From contig DIHU01000195.1 of assembly GCA_002420315.1 (NCBI GenBank), positions 1 to 26,785 on the forward strand: a stretch of DNA of 26,785 nt, read 5' to 3'. The notes below the pieces were generated by a model. That model searched no databases. It was given only the letters and a program-made list of their open reading frames with translations, and was not told the DNA's origin. Of the stretch, positions 1-8,217 are shown in pieces. This stretch comes from Akkermansiaceae bacterium UBA5688 (GTDB taxonomy: Bacteria; Verrucomicrobiota; Verrucomicrobiia; Verrucomicrobiales; Akkermansiaceae). Each line of letters begins with the position of its first letter. The first letter of the stretch is position 1. The position numbers and the translations under genes are program-made.

Positions 1-996
1 AAAGCACTCGAGGCACTTCGCGATAAGGAAAGCACGACTAAGGACGGTCGCCATATTACCCTTTCGGCAAATATTGAATTCACCCACGAACTCGATCTTG
101 TTCAAGACAACCGGGCAGAAGGGGTCGGTCTATTTAGGACTGAATTTTTCCTACTTGAAACCGGATATTCCCCCACGGAAGAAGATCAAACACAAACCTA
201 CATCGATCTAGCAAAACGAACTGGCTCACAGCCTGCGATTATTAGAACACTTGACTCCGGAGGCGATAAGCTTTCAGTCGAACCTCTGATCGAACCAGAA
301 CCTAATCCCTTTCTAGGATGGCGTGGCATTCGAGTTTCGCTGGATCGACCTGAATTTTTCAAAGAACAACTTCGAGCTATTCTTCGCGCGAGTGCTTACG
401 GTAAAATCGGAATGATGTTTCCTTTTATTTCCGGCATAAGTGAGACTCGACAGTGCCAGGCTCTCGTCAGGGAATGCATGATCGAACTGGAGGCCGAAGG
501 CTGTAAGTTCAACGCTGATCTCGAAATTGGAGCGATGATCGAAATTCCATCTGCTGTGCTTGTTGCGGATGAGATCGCCAAAGAAGTCGACTTTTTCTCT
601 ATCGGAACAAACGACCTGATCCAATATACGGTGGCAGTGGACCGTATCAATAATCATGTTGCAAAGCTTTACCGCTCTAGCCATCCCGCCGTCATCCGTA
701 TGATTAAGATGACGACTGATGCAGCTTCCCGCGCCGGTATATGGACCGGAATCTGTGGAGAGATGGCAGCTGATCTAAGCCTTACTCCTCTGCTTCTAGG
801 GCTTGGCATCGACGAACTCTCAGTCGGACCTCATGAGATCGCACCTGTTCGGAAAGCTCTCTTATCCCTAGAGTTTAGCGAATGTAAGACACTCGCCCAA
901 AAAGCTCTGACAATGCCGACCAGCGCCGAAATTTACAACCTTAGTCATGTAGCTGCACGAACCGCGTATCCTGATTTGATCGATGATAATGAATGA
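1..996 (+). CDS. ptsI: Phosphoenolpyruvate-protein phosphotransferase (PTS enzyme I), 5'-truncated
   Basis: The frame is open from the first base, so the gene starts upstream of the window; about 331 codons of a protein normally near 570 residues are present. Enzyme I takes phosphate from PEP and passes it to HPr, the first step of the cytoplasmic PTS relay. Visible blocks are EGVGLFRTEFFLL, RTLDSGGDK, NPFLGWRGIR, GTNDLIQYT and GICGEMAAD. The Cys codon in the last block (754-756) matches the proton-donor cysteine of the PEP-binding TIM-barrel domain. The N-terminal domain with the phosphorylated histidine lies outside the window. The gene ends 10 bases from the convergent Rrf2 gene and a T-run follows its stop, but no stem was found. 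Whether the system transports sugar or is regulatory (PTS-Ntr-like) cannot be decided here. Confidence 0.95.
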   Translation, partial: KALEALRDKESTTKDGRHITLSANIEFTHELDLVQDNRAEGVGLFRTEFFLLETGYSPTEEDQTQTYIDLAKRTGSQPAIIRTLDSGGDKLSVEPLIEPEPNPFLGWRGIRVSLDRPEFFKEQLRAILRASAYGKIGMMFPFISGISETRQCQALVRECMIELEAEGCKFNADLEIGAMIEIPSAVLVADEIAKEVDFFSIGTNDLIQYTVAVDRINNHVAKLYRSSHPAVIRMIKMTTDAASRAGIWTGICGEMAADLSLTPLLLGLGIDELSVGPHEIAPVRKALLSLEFSECKTLAQKALTMPTSAEIYNLSHVAARTAYPDLIDDNE

Positions 997-1006
997 GATT
1001 TTTTTA

Positions 1007-1417
1007 CTAAATGTAAAACATTGGTTCGTCCTCAGCAGCTAGTGTTTCGAGCGTATTCTGAGCTAAAATCTGCCGACTACTTTCACGAACGCTCTCCCAA
1101 AGATTCTTCACAGCCACTCCGGACTCTCCGGTTGGTTCGGGAATCTGGCCTAGCGCTTCTGGCTCCAAAGCTTCCACAATTCTTAACAGGCTAATATCCG
1201 CCGGAGGTTCGATGAGCTTCCAACCCCCGGTTTTACCACGCCGACTGGTCACAACTCCGGTTCTTTTTAGCTCATGAAGGATTTGAGCTAAAAAACTAGA
1301 TGGTATCCCCTCGCTCTCTGCAATATCATCTGCTCTAGTAACCGATTGACCATCGTGCTTTTTTGCAAGATGAACAACCGCGCGACTTGCATAATCTAAT
1401 TTCTGCGAAATCCTCAC
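1007..1417 (-). CDS. Rrf2-family transcriptional regulator, cysteine-free (CymR-like)
   Basis: This 136-residue protein has the Rrf2 N-terminal signature MRISQKLDYASRAVVHLA followed by a winged helix-turn-helix (about residues 25-70, with IPSSFLAQILHELKRTGVV and the wing RRGKTGGW). The start codon is GTG; it is chosen because Rrf2 proteins characteristically begin M-K/R-I-S-x-K-x-D-Y-A. The sequence contains no cysteine at all, so it cannot hold the Fe-S cluster of IscR or NsrR. That is the state of CymR, the cysteine-metabolism repressor of Firmicutes. The neighbouring divergent gene is cysE, which supports a role in cysteine supply. The start lies only two bases from the cysE start, so each promoter must lie in the coding region of the other gene or overlap it. 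Family assignment is firm; the CymR-like role is inference. Confidence 0.9.
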   Translation of the reverse strand: MRISQKLDYASRAVVHLAKKHDGQSVTRADDIAESEGIPSSFLAQILHELKRTGVVTSRRGKTGGWKLIEPPADISLLRIVEALEPEALGQIPEPTGESGVAVKNLWESVRESSRQILAQNTLETLAAEDEPMFYI

Positions 1418-1419
1418 TC

Positions 1420-2277
1420 ATGAAAGGAAACCACAAAGCTTCTCAAGATGCCATCTCTAAGAGTAATCTCTTACGGGCAAAAGGGCAGCCAGACCTCGAT
1501 TTAGTATGGAAAAAAATCCAAGACGAAGCTCACCAGATTTCGAAATCTGAGCGCCGTCTTACCGCACTCGTGGAGGACATTTTTATTTCGCGAAGTTCTT
1601 TTTCCTGCTCGGTAGCGGCCCGCCTCTCGCGCAAGCTGGCACGGGAGGACATGACCCGTGATGAACTCTTTCCGTTATTACAGGAAATTCTAGAAGATCA
1701 TCCCGAGCTCGTATCGAGTATGGTGTCCGACTTAATTGCAATCAATGAACGTGACCCAGCCTGTCATTCTTTAACTCAACCGCTCCTTTATTATAAGGGT
1801 TTCCTCGCACTAGCGACTTATCGCCTAGGCCACCGAATGTGGAAAAATAACCGACACGATTTGGCCTACTACTTTCAAAGTTTAGCTTCGGAGGTTTTTG
1901 GAGTTGATATTCACCCTGCGGCTCAGTTGGGCTGTGGTATCTTTCTCGATCATGCCACTAGCGTTGTGATTGGAGAAACTTCTATTGTTGAGGATAATGT
2001 CTCTATTTTACACGAGGTAACACTAGGCGGAACTGGAAAAACCTCTGGGAATCGGCACCCGCTCATTCGCTCGGGTGTGATGATTGGATCCGGCGCCAAG
2101 ATTCTTGGTCCTGTCGAAATTGGGAAAGGTGCAAAAATTGGGGCTGGAAGTGTGGTCCTCGATGACGTAGCTCCCCACAAAACAGTCGCTGGAGTTCCAG
2201 CCATTGTCGTTGGAACCAGCCCCTCTGAAAATCCTGCCGAAGCAATGGATCAAAGCCTTTCATGCTCCAGAATCTAG
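1420..2277 (+). CDS. cysE: Serine O-acetyltransferase
   Basis: CysE makes O-acetylserine from serine and acetyl-CoA, the committed step of cysteine synthesis. From the ATG at 1420 the protein has 285 residues, close to the usual 270 or so. The helical N-terminal domain contains DLDLVWKKIQDEA (about residues 25-37), and the left-handed beta-helix acetyltransferase domain follows from about residue 160. The catalytic pair appears as D163 in VDIHPAA and H178 in FLDHATS, with the same 15-residue spacing as Asp143/His158 of the E. coli enzyme. NVSILHEVTLGGTGK and KIGAGSVVL are also conserved. The ORF can be extended to 1363, but that would overlap the divergent Rrf2 gene. There is no clear Shine-Dalgarno sequence. 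The C-terminus ends SLSCSRI rather than in the Ile of the classic CysK-binding tail context, though the last residue is indeed Ile. Confidence 0.95.
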   Translation: MKGNHKASQDAISKSNLLRAKGQPDLDLVWKKIQDEAHQISKSERRLTALVEDIFISRSSFSCSVAARLSRKLAREDMTRDELFPLLQEILEDHPELVSSMVSDLIAINERDPACHSLTQPLLYYKGFLALATYRLGHRMWKNNRHDLAYYFQSLASEVFGVDIHPAAQLGCGIFLDHATSVVIGETSIVEDNVSILHEVTLGGTGKTSGNRHPLIRSGVMIGSGAKILGPVEIGKGAKIGAGSVVLDDVAPHKTVAGVPAIVVGTSPSENPAEAMDQSLSCSRI

Positions 2278-2365
2278 ACTTACGATCTTGGGTGCTTGCC
2301 AAGTCATCCGTTTGTCGCTTGATTACTGAAAACCACACAGTTCAACCTAATCACACACCAAGATC

Positions 2366-3772
2366 ATGTCAGAAACGAAAGAAATTCGAGAGATTACTGA
2401 GGCCGAATTACCAGCAGCCCTAAAGGACCACTGGAAGAATGCAAAAGCCAGTGTTGAAAGAAATAACCATGGATATGCCATCAAATTCCTACAGGCCATT
2501 CTTAAAGAGGAGCCCGGGTTTTTAAATGCGCGCAAACTAGTCCGCCAAGCCGAGATTATCCAGTCTGGCGCAACTCCAGGCGCAGCCAAAAAAGGCCTTT
2601 TTGGGACCAGCGGAGGTGGTGGTAGCTCTTTTATACGTCAGGCCAAAAAAGATTCTTTTGGCGCACTGGTCGCAATTGAGAAGGAACTTGAAAATGACCC
2701 TTTCAATTGTGGCATCAACGAAGCGTTTTACGAGATCGCTCTTAGTATGAATCTCCTCGATACAGCAGCTTTCGCTCTTGAAACTGCTAAGACAGGTAGC
2801 CCCGCAAACACCAAAGTTGCTCACAAGTTGGCTCAATTCTACGTCAATCGCGAAATGCACCTCGACGCCTCAAGGGTCTATCGTGAAATCGTAAAGCAGG
2901 ACCCCGGCGACGGCGAAGCGGTACGTGGTGAGAAGGACTGCTCGGCGAAAGCCTCAATGCAGCAAAACCGCATGTCTGAGAACTCGAGTTTCCAGGATCT
3001 CGTAAAGACCGACGAGGCCGCTGAATTGGAGAAGGCATCAAGAACCGCTCTTACCAAAGAGCAATTAGAAGAGCGAGCTGGCGAACTCGCCGCGCAATAC
3101 GAAGCAGACCCCAATAATCTGGCCGTTGTGAAGCAACTCGCCCAAACTTATGAGCAGCTTGAGGACTGGAACACCTGTCACTCATTTTACAGCTGGGCCT
3201 TCGAACTTTCCAACGGAGATGTTGCCCTGCGCGCTAAGGCAAACGAAATCAAGGATAAGGCCGCCGACCAACACATCAAAGACCTCGAGGCCGCTGCCGC
3301 TGCTGATCCAGAGAACCAAGAACTTCAGTCACAGCTACAAGAAATTCAGCAATCTCGGGTTGGTGAGCGCCTTGAAGAGTGCCAAGAGCGTGTCAAACAA
3401 AACCCGACCGATCCAAAAATGCGCTTCGACCTTGGTCAGGCTCTCTATGATGCCGGCGAATACAGCGATGCCATTCCACATCTTCAACAGGCCACTCGTA
3501 ACCCTCACATTCGCACTAAAGTACTCCTTCTTCTTGGGCGGACATTCGACGCAAAGGGCATGAATGACCTTGCGATTAAACAGCTTAAAGATGCTAATGA
3601 CGAGCTCACCCAGATGGATAACACCAAGAAAGAAATCCTTTACGAATTAGGTGTTATTTACACTAAGGCTGAAAAAAAGGAGGAAGCTCTTGGCTGCTTC
3701 AAGCAGATCTACGAAATCGATTATGGCTATCGGGACGTTGCAGCTCGTGTGGAAGGATCCTACGCAGGATAA
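2366..3772 (+). CDS. TPR-repeat protein
   Basis: This 468-residue protein is built of helical tetratricopeptide-like repeats, with no signal peptide or membrane segment, so it is probably a cytoplasmic scaffold. An N-terminal repeat (about residues 20-60, AIKFLQAILKEEPGFLNARKLV) is followed by a glycine-rich linker (GTSGGGGSS, residues 80-88). Further repeat units carry the typical DP(x)N.. turns: ELENDPFNCGINEA, IVKQDPGDGEAV, YEADPNNLAVVKQLAQTYEQL, AAAADPENQELQSQL and VKQNPTDPKMRFDLGQALYDAGEY. The gene stands alone between cysE and a strong terminator. The partner and function are unknown; TPR proteins mediate protein-protein contacts, and nothing here identifies the client. Confidence 0.85.
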   Translation: MSETKEIREITEAELPAALKDHWKNAKASVERNNHGYAIKFLQAILKEEPGFLNARKLVRQAEIIQSGATPGAAKKGLFGTSGGGGSSFIRQAKKDSFGALVAIEKELENDPFNCGINEAFYEIALSMNLLDTAAFALETAKTGSPANTKVAHKLAQFYVNREMHLDASRVYREIVKQDPGDGEAVRGEKDCSAKASMQQNRMSENSSFQDLVKTDEAAELEKASRTALTKEQLEERAGELAAQYEADPNNLAVVKQLAQTYEQLEDWNTCHSFYSWAFELSNGDVALRAKANEIKDKAADQHIKDLEAAAAADPENQELQSQLQEIQQSRVGERLEECQERVKQNPTDPKMRFDLGQALYDAGEYSDAIPHLQQATRNPHIRTKVLLLLGRTFDAKGMNDLAIKQLKDANDELTQMDNTKKEILYELGVIYTKAEKKEEALGCFKQIYEIDYGYRDVAARVEGSYAG

Positions 3773-3796
3773 TCCGGTCTCCAAACCCATCAAATC

Positions 3797-3832
3797 AACG
3801 CCGTCGCCGGAGAAATCCGAGCGGCGTTTTTT
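3797..3832 (+). terminator. Intrinsic terminator of the TPR gene
   Basis: A perfect 7-bp stem AACGCCG (3797-3803) / CGGCGTT (3822-3828) encloses an 18-base loop and runs straight into a T-tract (3827-3832). It lies 25 bases behind the TPR stop codon. It is the best-formed intrinsic terminator in the window. The remaining 136 bases up to the thrC stop contain nothing recognisable. Confidence 0.8.
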
Positions 3833-3968
3833 CAACCCTCCTTTTGCGCAATAAAACCGTCGCTATCCAGAATTTCCCGACTAGCCAACACGAAAGCACG
3901 ATTAAATCTTAGCTTAGCAAAATCTTTCATGTGACGGCTCCTCTTCTCGAAATCTTGAGGAAGTATTA

Positions 3969-5276
3969 CTAGCCAATCGACCGCAACCATTCCGCGAATA
4001 CTTCTACATCTGGCATCATCGGTATCGTAACTTTTTCCAAATCAGCGAGGCAACCGAGGCGCTCGGGAATCGCCACGGCTCCCTTCCCGAGCTCTTCCTC
4101 CATGACATCAAGAAATTTTGCGGGGTGGGCTGTTTCCAAAACTACCGTTTGTGCTTCCGGTTTCAGTTTCCGCCACTCTTCTGCTGCTAACCAACCAATA
4201 GCCCCATGTGGCTCAAGAGTGTAACCCGTTTCTGCTTTAATTCGCCGAATCGTTTCACGCGTCGATTGGTCATCATAAGAGAAACCAGCGACCCGCGCCT
4301 TCATTGATTCCCACTCGTTACCAAAAATATTTTCCATCCTCGCGAAATTACTCGGAGCACCAACATCCATCGCATTAGAAATCGTTGCTACGCTGGATCT
4401 TGGACGATATTCCCCTTCTCGCAAATACGCTGGAACAACATCATTACGATTCGTGGCCGCCACAAAACGTTCGACCTCCAAACCAAGCTTCTCTGCAAGC
4501 AAACCCGCCGTGAGATTTCCAAAATTACCACTTGGAATTACAAAAGTTGGCTTCACAGCATCAGGCAACTGTTTTGCTGCTTCAAAATAATAGAAACTCT
4601 GCGGAACTAATCGCGAAATATTGATCGAGTTTGCGGAAGTGAGATTTAAATCCTCTGCCATCTCACGCTGGAGAAAAGTCGACTTTACGAGCCTTTGACA
4701 ATCATCAAATGTTCCATCGACCTCTAAAGAGGTAATATTCCCTCCCAGAGTAGTGAGCTGTTTTTCCTGAAGCTCACTTACCTTTCCTTTTGGATATAGA
4801 ATAATAACCCGCGTCCCAGGCACATTGTGGAATGCACTCGCCACAGCGCCTCCAGTGTCACCACTCGTTGCGACCAGAACAGTCAGCAATCCTTCGTCCT
4901 CACGTGTCAACCACCCCATCAGACGAGCCATGAAGCGGGCTCCAAAATCTTTAAAGGCAAGCGTTGGACCATGAAAGAGTTCAAGGACATGCTCCTGTTT
5001 CTTTAAAGTTACGAGGGGCGCAGGAAAATTGGCTGATTGATGCACAATTTTCTCGAGTTCTTCCTCCGGCACACTGTCACGAAAGATCACTTTCGAAACT
5101 TCAAATCCGATTTCAGATAATGACAGCTCCTTCCAGTTCCCCCAGAAATCAGCCGATAAAGGCTCAATATGTTCGGGCATATAAAGCCCATTATCGGCAG
5201 GAAGAGAACGCAGAACTGCCTCTTTTAGGCCAACAAATTGGCCAGGACTTTTGGTGCTATAAAATTTTTGGGGCAT
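3969..5276 (-). CDS. thrC: Threonine synthase
   Basis: ThrC converts O-phosphohomoserine to threonine with pyridoxal phosphate. The protein is 435 residues, normal for the type with the N-terminal MxFYST(K/R) start seen here as MPQKFYSTKSPG. The PLP-binding lysine is K109 in GPTLAFKDFGARF. Other family blocks are VATSGDTGGAVASAFH, the phosphate-binding FVIPSGNFGNLTAG and the C-terminal EPHGAIGWLA and LETAHPAKF. The start is the ATG eight bases behind the thrB stop, giving a thrB-thrC operon read on the minus strand. No hom or thrA gene is in the window, so the pathway's first steps are encoded elsewhere. Identification is secure. Confidence 0.96.
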   Translation of the reverse strand: MPQKFYSTKSPGQFVGLKEAVLRSLPADNGLYMPEHIEPLSADFWGNWKELSLSEIGFEVSKVIFRDSVPEEELEKIVHQSANFPAPLVTLKKQEHVLELFHGPTLAFKDFGARFMARLMGWLTREDEGLLTVLVATSGDTGGAVASAFHNVPGTRVIILYPKGKVSELQEKQLTTLGGNITSLEVDGTFDDCQRLVKSTFLQREMAEDLNLTSANSINISRLVPQSFYYFEAAKQLPDAVKPTFVIPSGNFGNLTAGLLAEKLGLEVERFVAATNRNDVVPAYLREGEYRPRSSVATISNAMDVGAPSNFARMENIFGNEWESMKARVAGFSYDDQSTRETIRRIKAETGYTLEPHGAIGWLAAEEWRKLKPEAQTVVLETAHPAKFLDVMEEELGKGAVAIPERLGCLADLEKVTIPMMPDVEVFAEWLRSIG

Positions 5277-5284
5277 TGCTGAAT

Positions 5285-6232
5285 CTACCCAATCACCTTG
5301 ACGCCTGTCTGATTCACTCTCGAGACATAAAGTTGATTCTCTAGGCCACCTTTTGAGAAAACCCCCGCAATCGCCTCGCCTACCTTCTTAGCAGACTCCT
5401 CACCCTCACAGAGTCCAAACACACTAGGACCAGCTCCAGAGATACTGAAACCAAGAGCTCCTGCGGCCATCGCCGAACGTTTGGCCTGGTAAAATTCTGG
5501 GATTAATTTCTGACGTCTCGGCTCGGCGATCACATCATGCACTGAGCGGCTGATCATTCCGTAATCTTCCTGAATTAATCCGCAAATCAGGCCTCCTAGA
5601 TTCCCAATTTGCTGGGTTACATTTGCCAGCGGCACTTCGGCCGGAAGAATTCCACGCGCAACTTTCGTTAGGATCTCGATATCTGGATGAACCACCGCTG
5701 CCCAAAGATCCTTAGGAACCGGGAGCTGTGCAATATCCAACTCCTGGTTGTCACGGATAAATACGATTCCACCCAAAAGACAGGGCCCCACGTTATCTGC
5801 GTGCCAAGCACCGTCCGCACTCGCTTCCCCAGCCATCGCAAATGGGAGAAGCTGTTTCTTCGTCAGTGGTTCTCCAATAAGCTTGTTAACCGCATATGCC
5901 CCAGCAACCGCACTCGCAGCACTTGATCCAAGCCCACTCCCAAAGGGCATCTTTTTATGAATCTCCAACTCAACCCCAAGGTCTAACATACCGAGATGCT
6001 TCAATAAATCGTAAGCAGCGACTCCAGCCGTATTTTTTTCAGCCTCCAAAGGAAGTTTCCCATCGTCTCCAGTAATCTTGGTGATACGCAACCCAGGTTC
6101 CTCTGAGTGTCGCGCCACCACTTCATCTCCCGGAGCATCAATCGCAAAACCCAGAACGTCGTAACCACAGGCAACATTTGCCACCGTAGCGGGTGCAAAA
6201 ACGCTTACTTCCTTTGGCGTGTCTGTCATCAT
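5285..6232 (-). CDS. thrB: Homoserine kinase (GHMP family)
   Basis: ThrB phosphorylates homoserine with ATP and so supplies the substrate of the adjacent threonine synthase. The 315-residue length is typical. The N-terminal block VFAPATVANVACGYDVLG (residues 11-28) and the GHMP phosphate-binding loop PFGSGLGSSAAS (residues 96-107) are intact, as is the C-terminal glycine-rich SISGAGPSVFGL. Two ATG codons are adjacent at the start (6230-6232 and 6227-6229); either could be used. The region ahead of the start reads CCCCCCTT on the coding strand and offers no Shine-Dalgarno sequence. The gene is promoter-proximal in the thrB-thrC operon. Confidence 0.96.
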   Translation of the reverse strand: MMTDTPKEVSVFAPATVANVACGYDVLGFAIDAPGDEVVARHSEEPGLRITKITGDDGKLPLEAEKNTAGVAAYDLLKHLGMLDLGVELEIHKKMPFGSGLGSSAASAVAGAYAVNKLIGEPLTKKQLLPFAMAGEASADGAWHADNVGPCLLGGIVFIRDNQELDIAQLPVPKDLWAAVVHPDIEILTKVARGILPAEVPLANVTQQIGNLGGLICGLIQEDYGMISRSVHDVIAEPRRQKLIPEFYQAKRSAMAAGALGFSISGAGPSVFGLCEGEESAKKVGEAIAGVFSKGGLENQLYVSRVNQTGVKVIG

Positions 6233-6284
6233 TTCAAGGGGGGCCGTAGCAGATCACTCGAAATTGAGCAATCCTTACCTTATT

Positions 6285-6290
6285 AGGAGG
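6285..6290 (+). promoter_or_regulatory. Unusually strong Shine-Dalgarno AGGAGG
   Basis: AGGAGG stands four bases before an ATG at 6295. It is a perfect consensus in a window where most genes have weak or no Shine-Dalgarno sequences. It does not serve the membrane-protease GTG at 6341, which is 50 bases further on, but the short ORF that overlaps that GTG. Confidence 0.6.
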
Positions 6291-6294
6291 TTAA

Positions 6295-6348
6295 ATGTTC
6301 TTTTGGTTGCCGCCCTCTTCAAACGCCATAGAGTTCGCCAGTGCTTGA
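6295..6348 (+). CDS. Candidate 17-codon leader peptide overlapping the M50 protease start
   Basis: ATG at 6295, directly behind AGGAGG, opens a 17-codon frame translating MFFWLPPSSNAIEFASA and ending with TGA at 6346-6348. The stop overlaps the GTG start (6341) of the membrane protease in another frame. The arrangement fits translational coupling or a leader peptide. No homology was recognised, and so short a frame can arise by chance; the strong ribosome site is the only positive evidence. Confidence 0.35.
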   Translation: MFFWLPPSSNAIEFASA

Positions 6349-7060
6349 CTTCAAGATTTTCAAAATTCCGGTTCGAGTAGAACCATGGTTTTGGCTCATG
6401 GGATTTTTTCTAGGAGGTGGGATTGGGATCAAGTCTCGCCAAGATTTCCTGATGATTCTCCTCTGGATTGTCGTTCTGTTCGTTTCTATCCTGGTCCATG
6501 AACTTGGACATGCTCTTACGAGCAGGAAGATGACGGGAGTCACCCCTTCCATCAAGCTGTGGGGCATGGGTGGATTGGCTTATCCAAATACCCAGCTTAC
6601 GCAAAAACAAAGCTTCTGGGTCACCTGGGCTGGGCCACTGGCGGGCCTCGGATTTTTTGGGCTGATCGTCCTGACTTGCTGCGCCATCTATGGATTCACA
6701 ATCGGGACCGACCTTACCATGTTTCTCCTTTTTCCCAGCACTGGAGTCTATCGCGAGACATACACCGTGCTCGCCGAAATGAACCGATCCCATTTATATA
6801 TGATAGATAAGCTTTTATGGGTCAATTTCTGGTGGAGCCTTATGAATCTTCTCCCGGTATTTCCCCTCGATGGCGGACAAATCTATGCTTCAATCGAGAG
6901 ATCGCCTAAAAGAGTTTGGACCGTAGGAATGGTAACAGGTGCCCTAGTTGCAATTGCAAGCTTCTTCATTCTGCATCAGATATTTATCGCTATCCTGTTC
7001 GGGTATTTCGCCTTTCAAAACTACAAACGCCTTGAACACCTAAAGGGGCAGCATCGCTAA
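6341..7060 (+). CDS. Site-2-type intramembrane zinc metalloprotease (M50 family)
   Basis: This 239-residue integral membrane protein carries HELGH (residues 53-57) inside a hydrophobic segment and the third zinc ligand in NLLPVFPLDGGQI (D177). Both are hallmarks of M50 / SpoIVFB-like site-2 proteases that cut substrates within the membrane. The start MLDFKIFKIPVRVEPW resembles the usual rhythm of this family (F-x-I-P-V-R-V-x-x). GTG at 6341 is the only start compatible with an in-frame TAG at 6329-6331. About six hydrophobic segments can be traced. No PDZ or CBS domain is present. The gene is preceded by a possible leader ORF and its stop overlaps the convergent TauE-like gene by 4 bp. The substrate is unknown. 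Confidence 0.9.
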   Translation: MLDFKIFKIPVRVEPWFWLMGFFLGGGIGIKSRQDFLMILLWIVVLFVSILVHELGHALTSRKMTGVTPSIKLWGMGGLAYPNTQLTQKQSFWVTWAGPLAGLGFFGLIVLTCCAIYGFTIGTDLTMFLLFPSTGVYRETYTVLAEMNRSHLYMIDKLLWVNFWWSLMNLLPVFPLDGGQIYASIERSPKRVWTVGMVTGALVAIASFFILHQIFIAILFGYFAFQNYKRLEHLKGQHR

Positions 7061-7797
7061 CCAGCCCAGATCAGTCGAACCCCCGCAAGGATCGCAAATC
7101 CGATAATCATCCACTCAAAGACTCGCTGCGAAATCAGCTGGAGTAAATGGCGCCCAAAAAAAACCCCAAGCAGAATTAACGGAACCAACTTAACATTCAG
7201 CAGGAGGCTTTCTGGCGTGGTAAAGTTCAATCCTCCCATAAAAGGTAATTTGATCAAATTAATAAGGAGAAAGAATCGTGCGCCAATGCCGATTAATTCC
7301 ATTTTCGGAAGTCGTCTTGCCAGAAAGTAGAGCTGGAAGACGGGCCCGGCTGCATTAGCAATCGTCGTCGCAATTCCCGCAAAACCTCCAGCAGCCGCGC
7401 CAAATCCATTTGAATGGGCAAGCTTATCAAAAAAATCATTTGAGCACTGCCGGATTAATTGCAGCGCCACCATGAAGAGAATGATGCTTCCAATTACCGG
7501 CTTAGCCCATTGCTCCGGTATCCAATCGAGCAGGAAAAAACCAATCGCCATTCCAACCAAGGCCGGAGGGACTAGTTTCCAAACCGGGGCCCATGAAGCG
7601 TGCTTACGGAACATTGGATAAACACTGACATCAGCCACGATAAGCATGGGCAGTAAAACGCCTACCGAAGCCTTACCAAACAGCTCGGCCATGATGAATA
7701 CCGCGATTAATCCAAGACCTGAAAACCCCGCCTTACCAAGACCCACGCACATCGCAGCAAAAGAGACAAGAAACCAACCAGAGGTGCTATCGATCAC
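7057..7797 (-). CDS. TauE/SafE-family membrane permease (sulfite-exporter-like)
   Basis: The 246-residue protein is almost wholly hydrophobic, with seven to eight membrane segments. It has the family's N-terminal glycine-rich motif as GLGKAGFSGLG and a second-half repeat around GFAGIATTIANAAGP. Family members move small anions, often sulfur oxyanions or organosulfonates, across the inner membrane; the substrate cannot be read from sequence. The start is GTG at 7795-7797, with purine-rich AGAGG just ahead; a downstream ATG would remove the first membrane helix. It ends head-to-head with the M50 protease gene (stops overlap). Confidence 0.85.
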   Translation of the reverse strand: MIDSTSGWFLVSFAAMCVGLGKAGFSGLGLIAVFIMAELFGKASVGVLLPMLIVADVSVYPMFRKHASWAPVWKLVPPALVGMAIGFFLLDWIPEQWAKPVIGSIILFMVALQLIRQCSNDFFDKLAHSNGFGAAAGGFAGIATTIANAAGPVFQLYFLARRLPKMELIGIGARFFLLINLIKLPFMGGLNFTTPESLLLNVKLVPLILLGVFFGRHLLQLISQRVFEWMIIGFAILAGVRLIWAG

Positions 7798-8052
7798 GCC
7801 TCTGTTCTTTTCCAGATCTGAAAAAGACTCAAGCCACCTTTCTTGCTAAGCACTTTATCAGTCCATTAAAAGTCCACAATCCGCGCATTCAGACCTCTAG
7901 ACGGTCGTGAGTCCCCTTTCCCTAACGCAATTTCAACGTGAAAATGTAATGTTAAAAAGAACCATATACCCCCGCTAAAAACACGGTAAAAAGCTGCCGA
8001 TTTCAATCACTGAATCCTTGACCTAAACGCCCGCCGTTTGCATGTTCCGACC
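7798..8052. other. Intergenic stretch without recognised gene
   Basis: This 255-base stretch separates the TauE-like gene from the 39-codon ORF at 8053. It is AT-rich between 7930 and 8000. The only element worth noting is TTGACC at 8018-8023, a possible -35 box for the small ORF, with CATGTT 17 bases later as a weak -10. No RNA gene or inverted repeat was recognised. Confidence 0.4.
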
Positions 8053-8172
8053 ATGTTAACTCGCAAGTACATCGAACTTGGTGCCAAGATTTACATTCTC
8101 CTCCACTCCGCATTTTTCGTCTACTGGGCAATCGACGTAATGCAGATGATGGGCTTTTTTGGGGGCAAGTAG
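8053..8172 (+). CDS. Candidate 39-aa single-pass membrane protein
   Basis: ATG at 8053 opens a 39-codon frame closed by TAG at 8170-8172. The peptide begins MLTRKYIELGAKIYILLH, has one hydrophobic segment (about residues 13-35, including AFFVYWAI) and ends with the basic tail GFFGGK. Positive residues before the segment and a hydrophobic run of membrane-spanning length make it look like a genuine small membrane protein. The upstream TTGACC at 8018 could drive a very short leader. It resembles no family I recognise, and there is no Shine-Dalgarno sequence. Moderate to low certainty. Confidence 0.45.
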   Translation: MLTRKYIELGAKIYILLHSAFFVYWAIDVMQMMGFFGGK

Positions 8173-8217
8173 CCCTCTTTGCGGCGCAGAAAAGAGATTG
8201 TAATTATTCTGCCAACC

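Noticed and set aside
2287..2303. CTTGG/CCAAG hairpin behind cysE
   Set aside because: Five-base stem with seven-base loop and no T-tract; may occur by chance.
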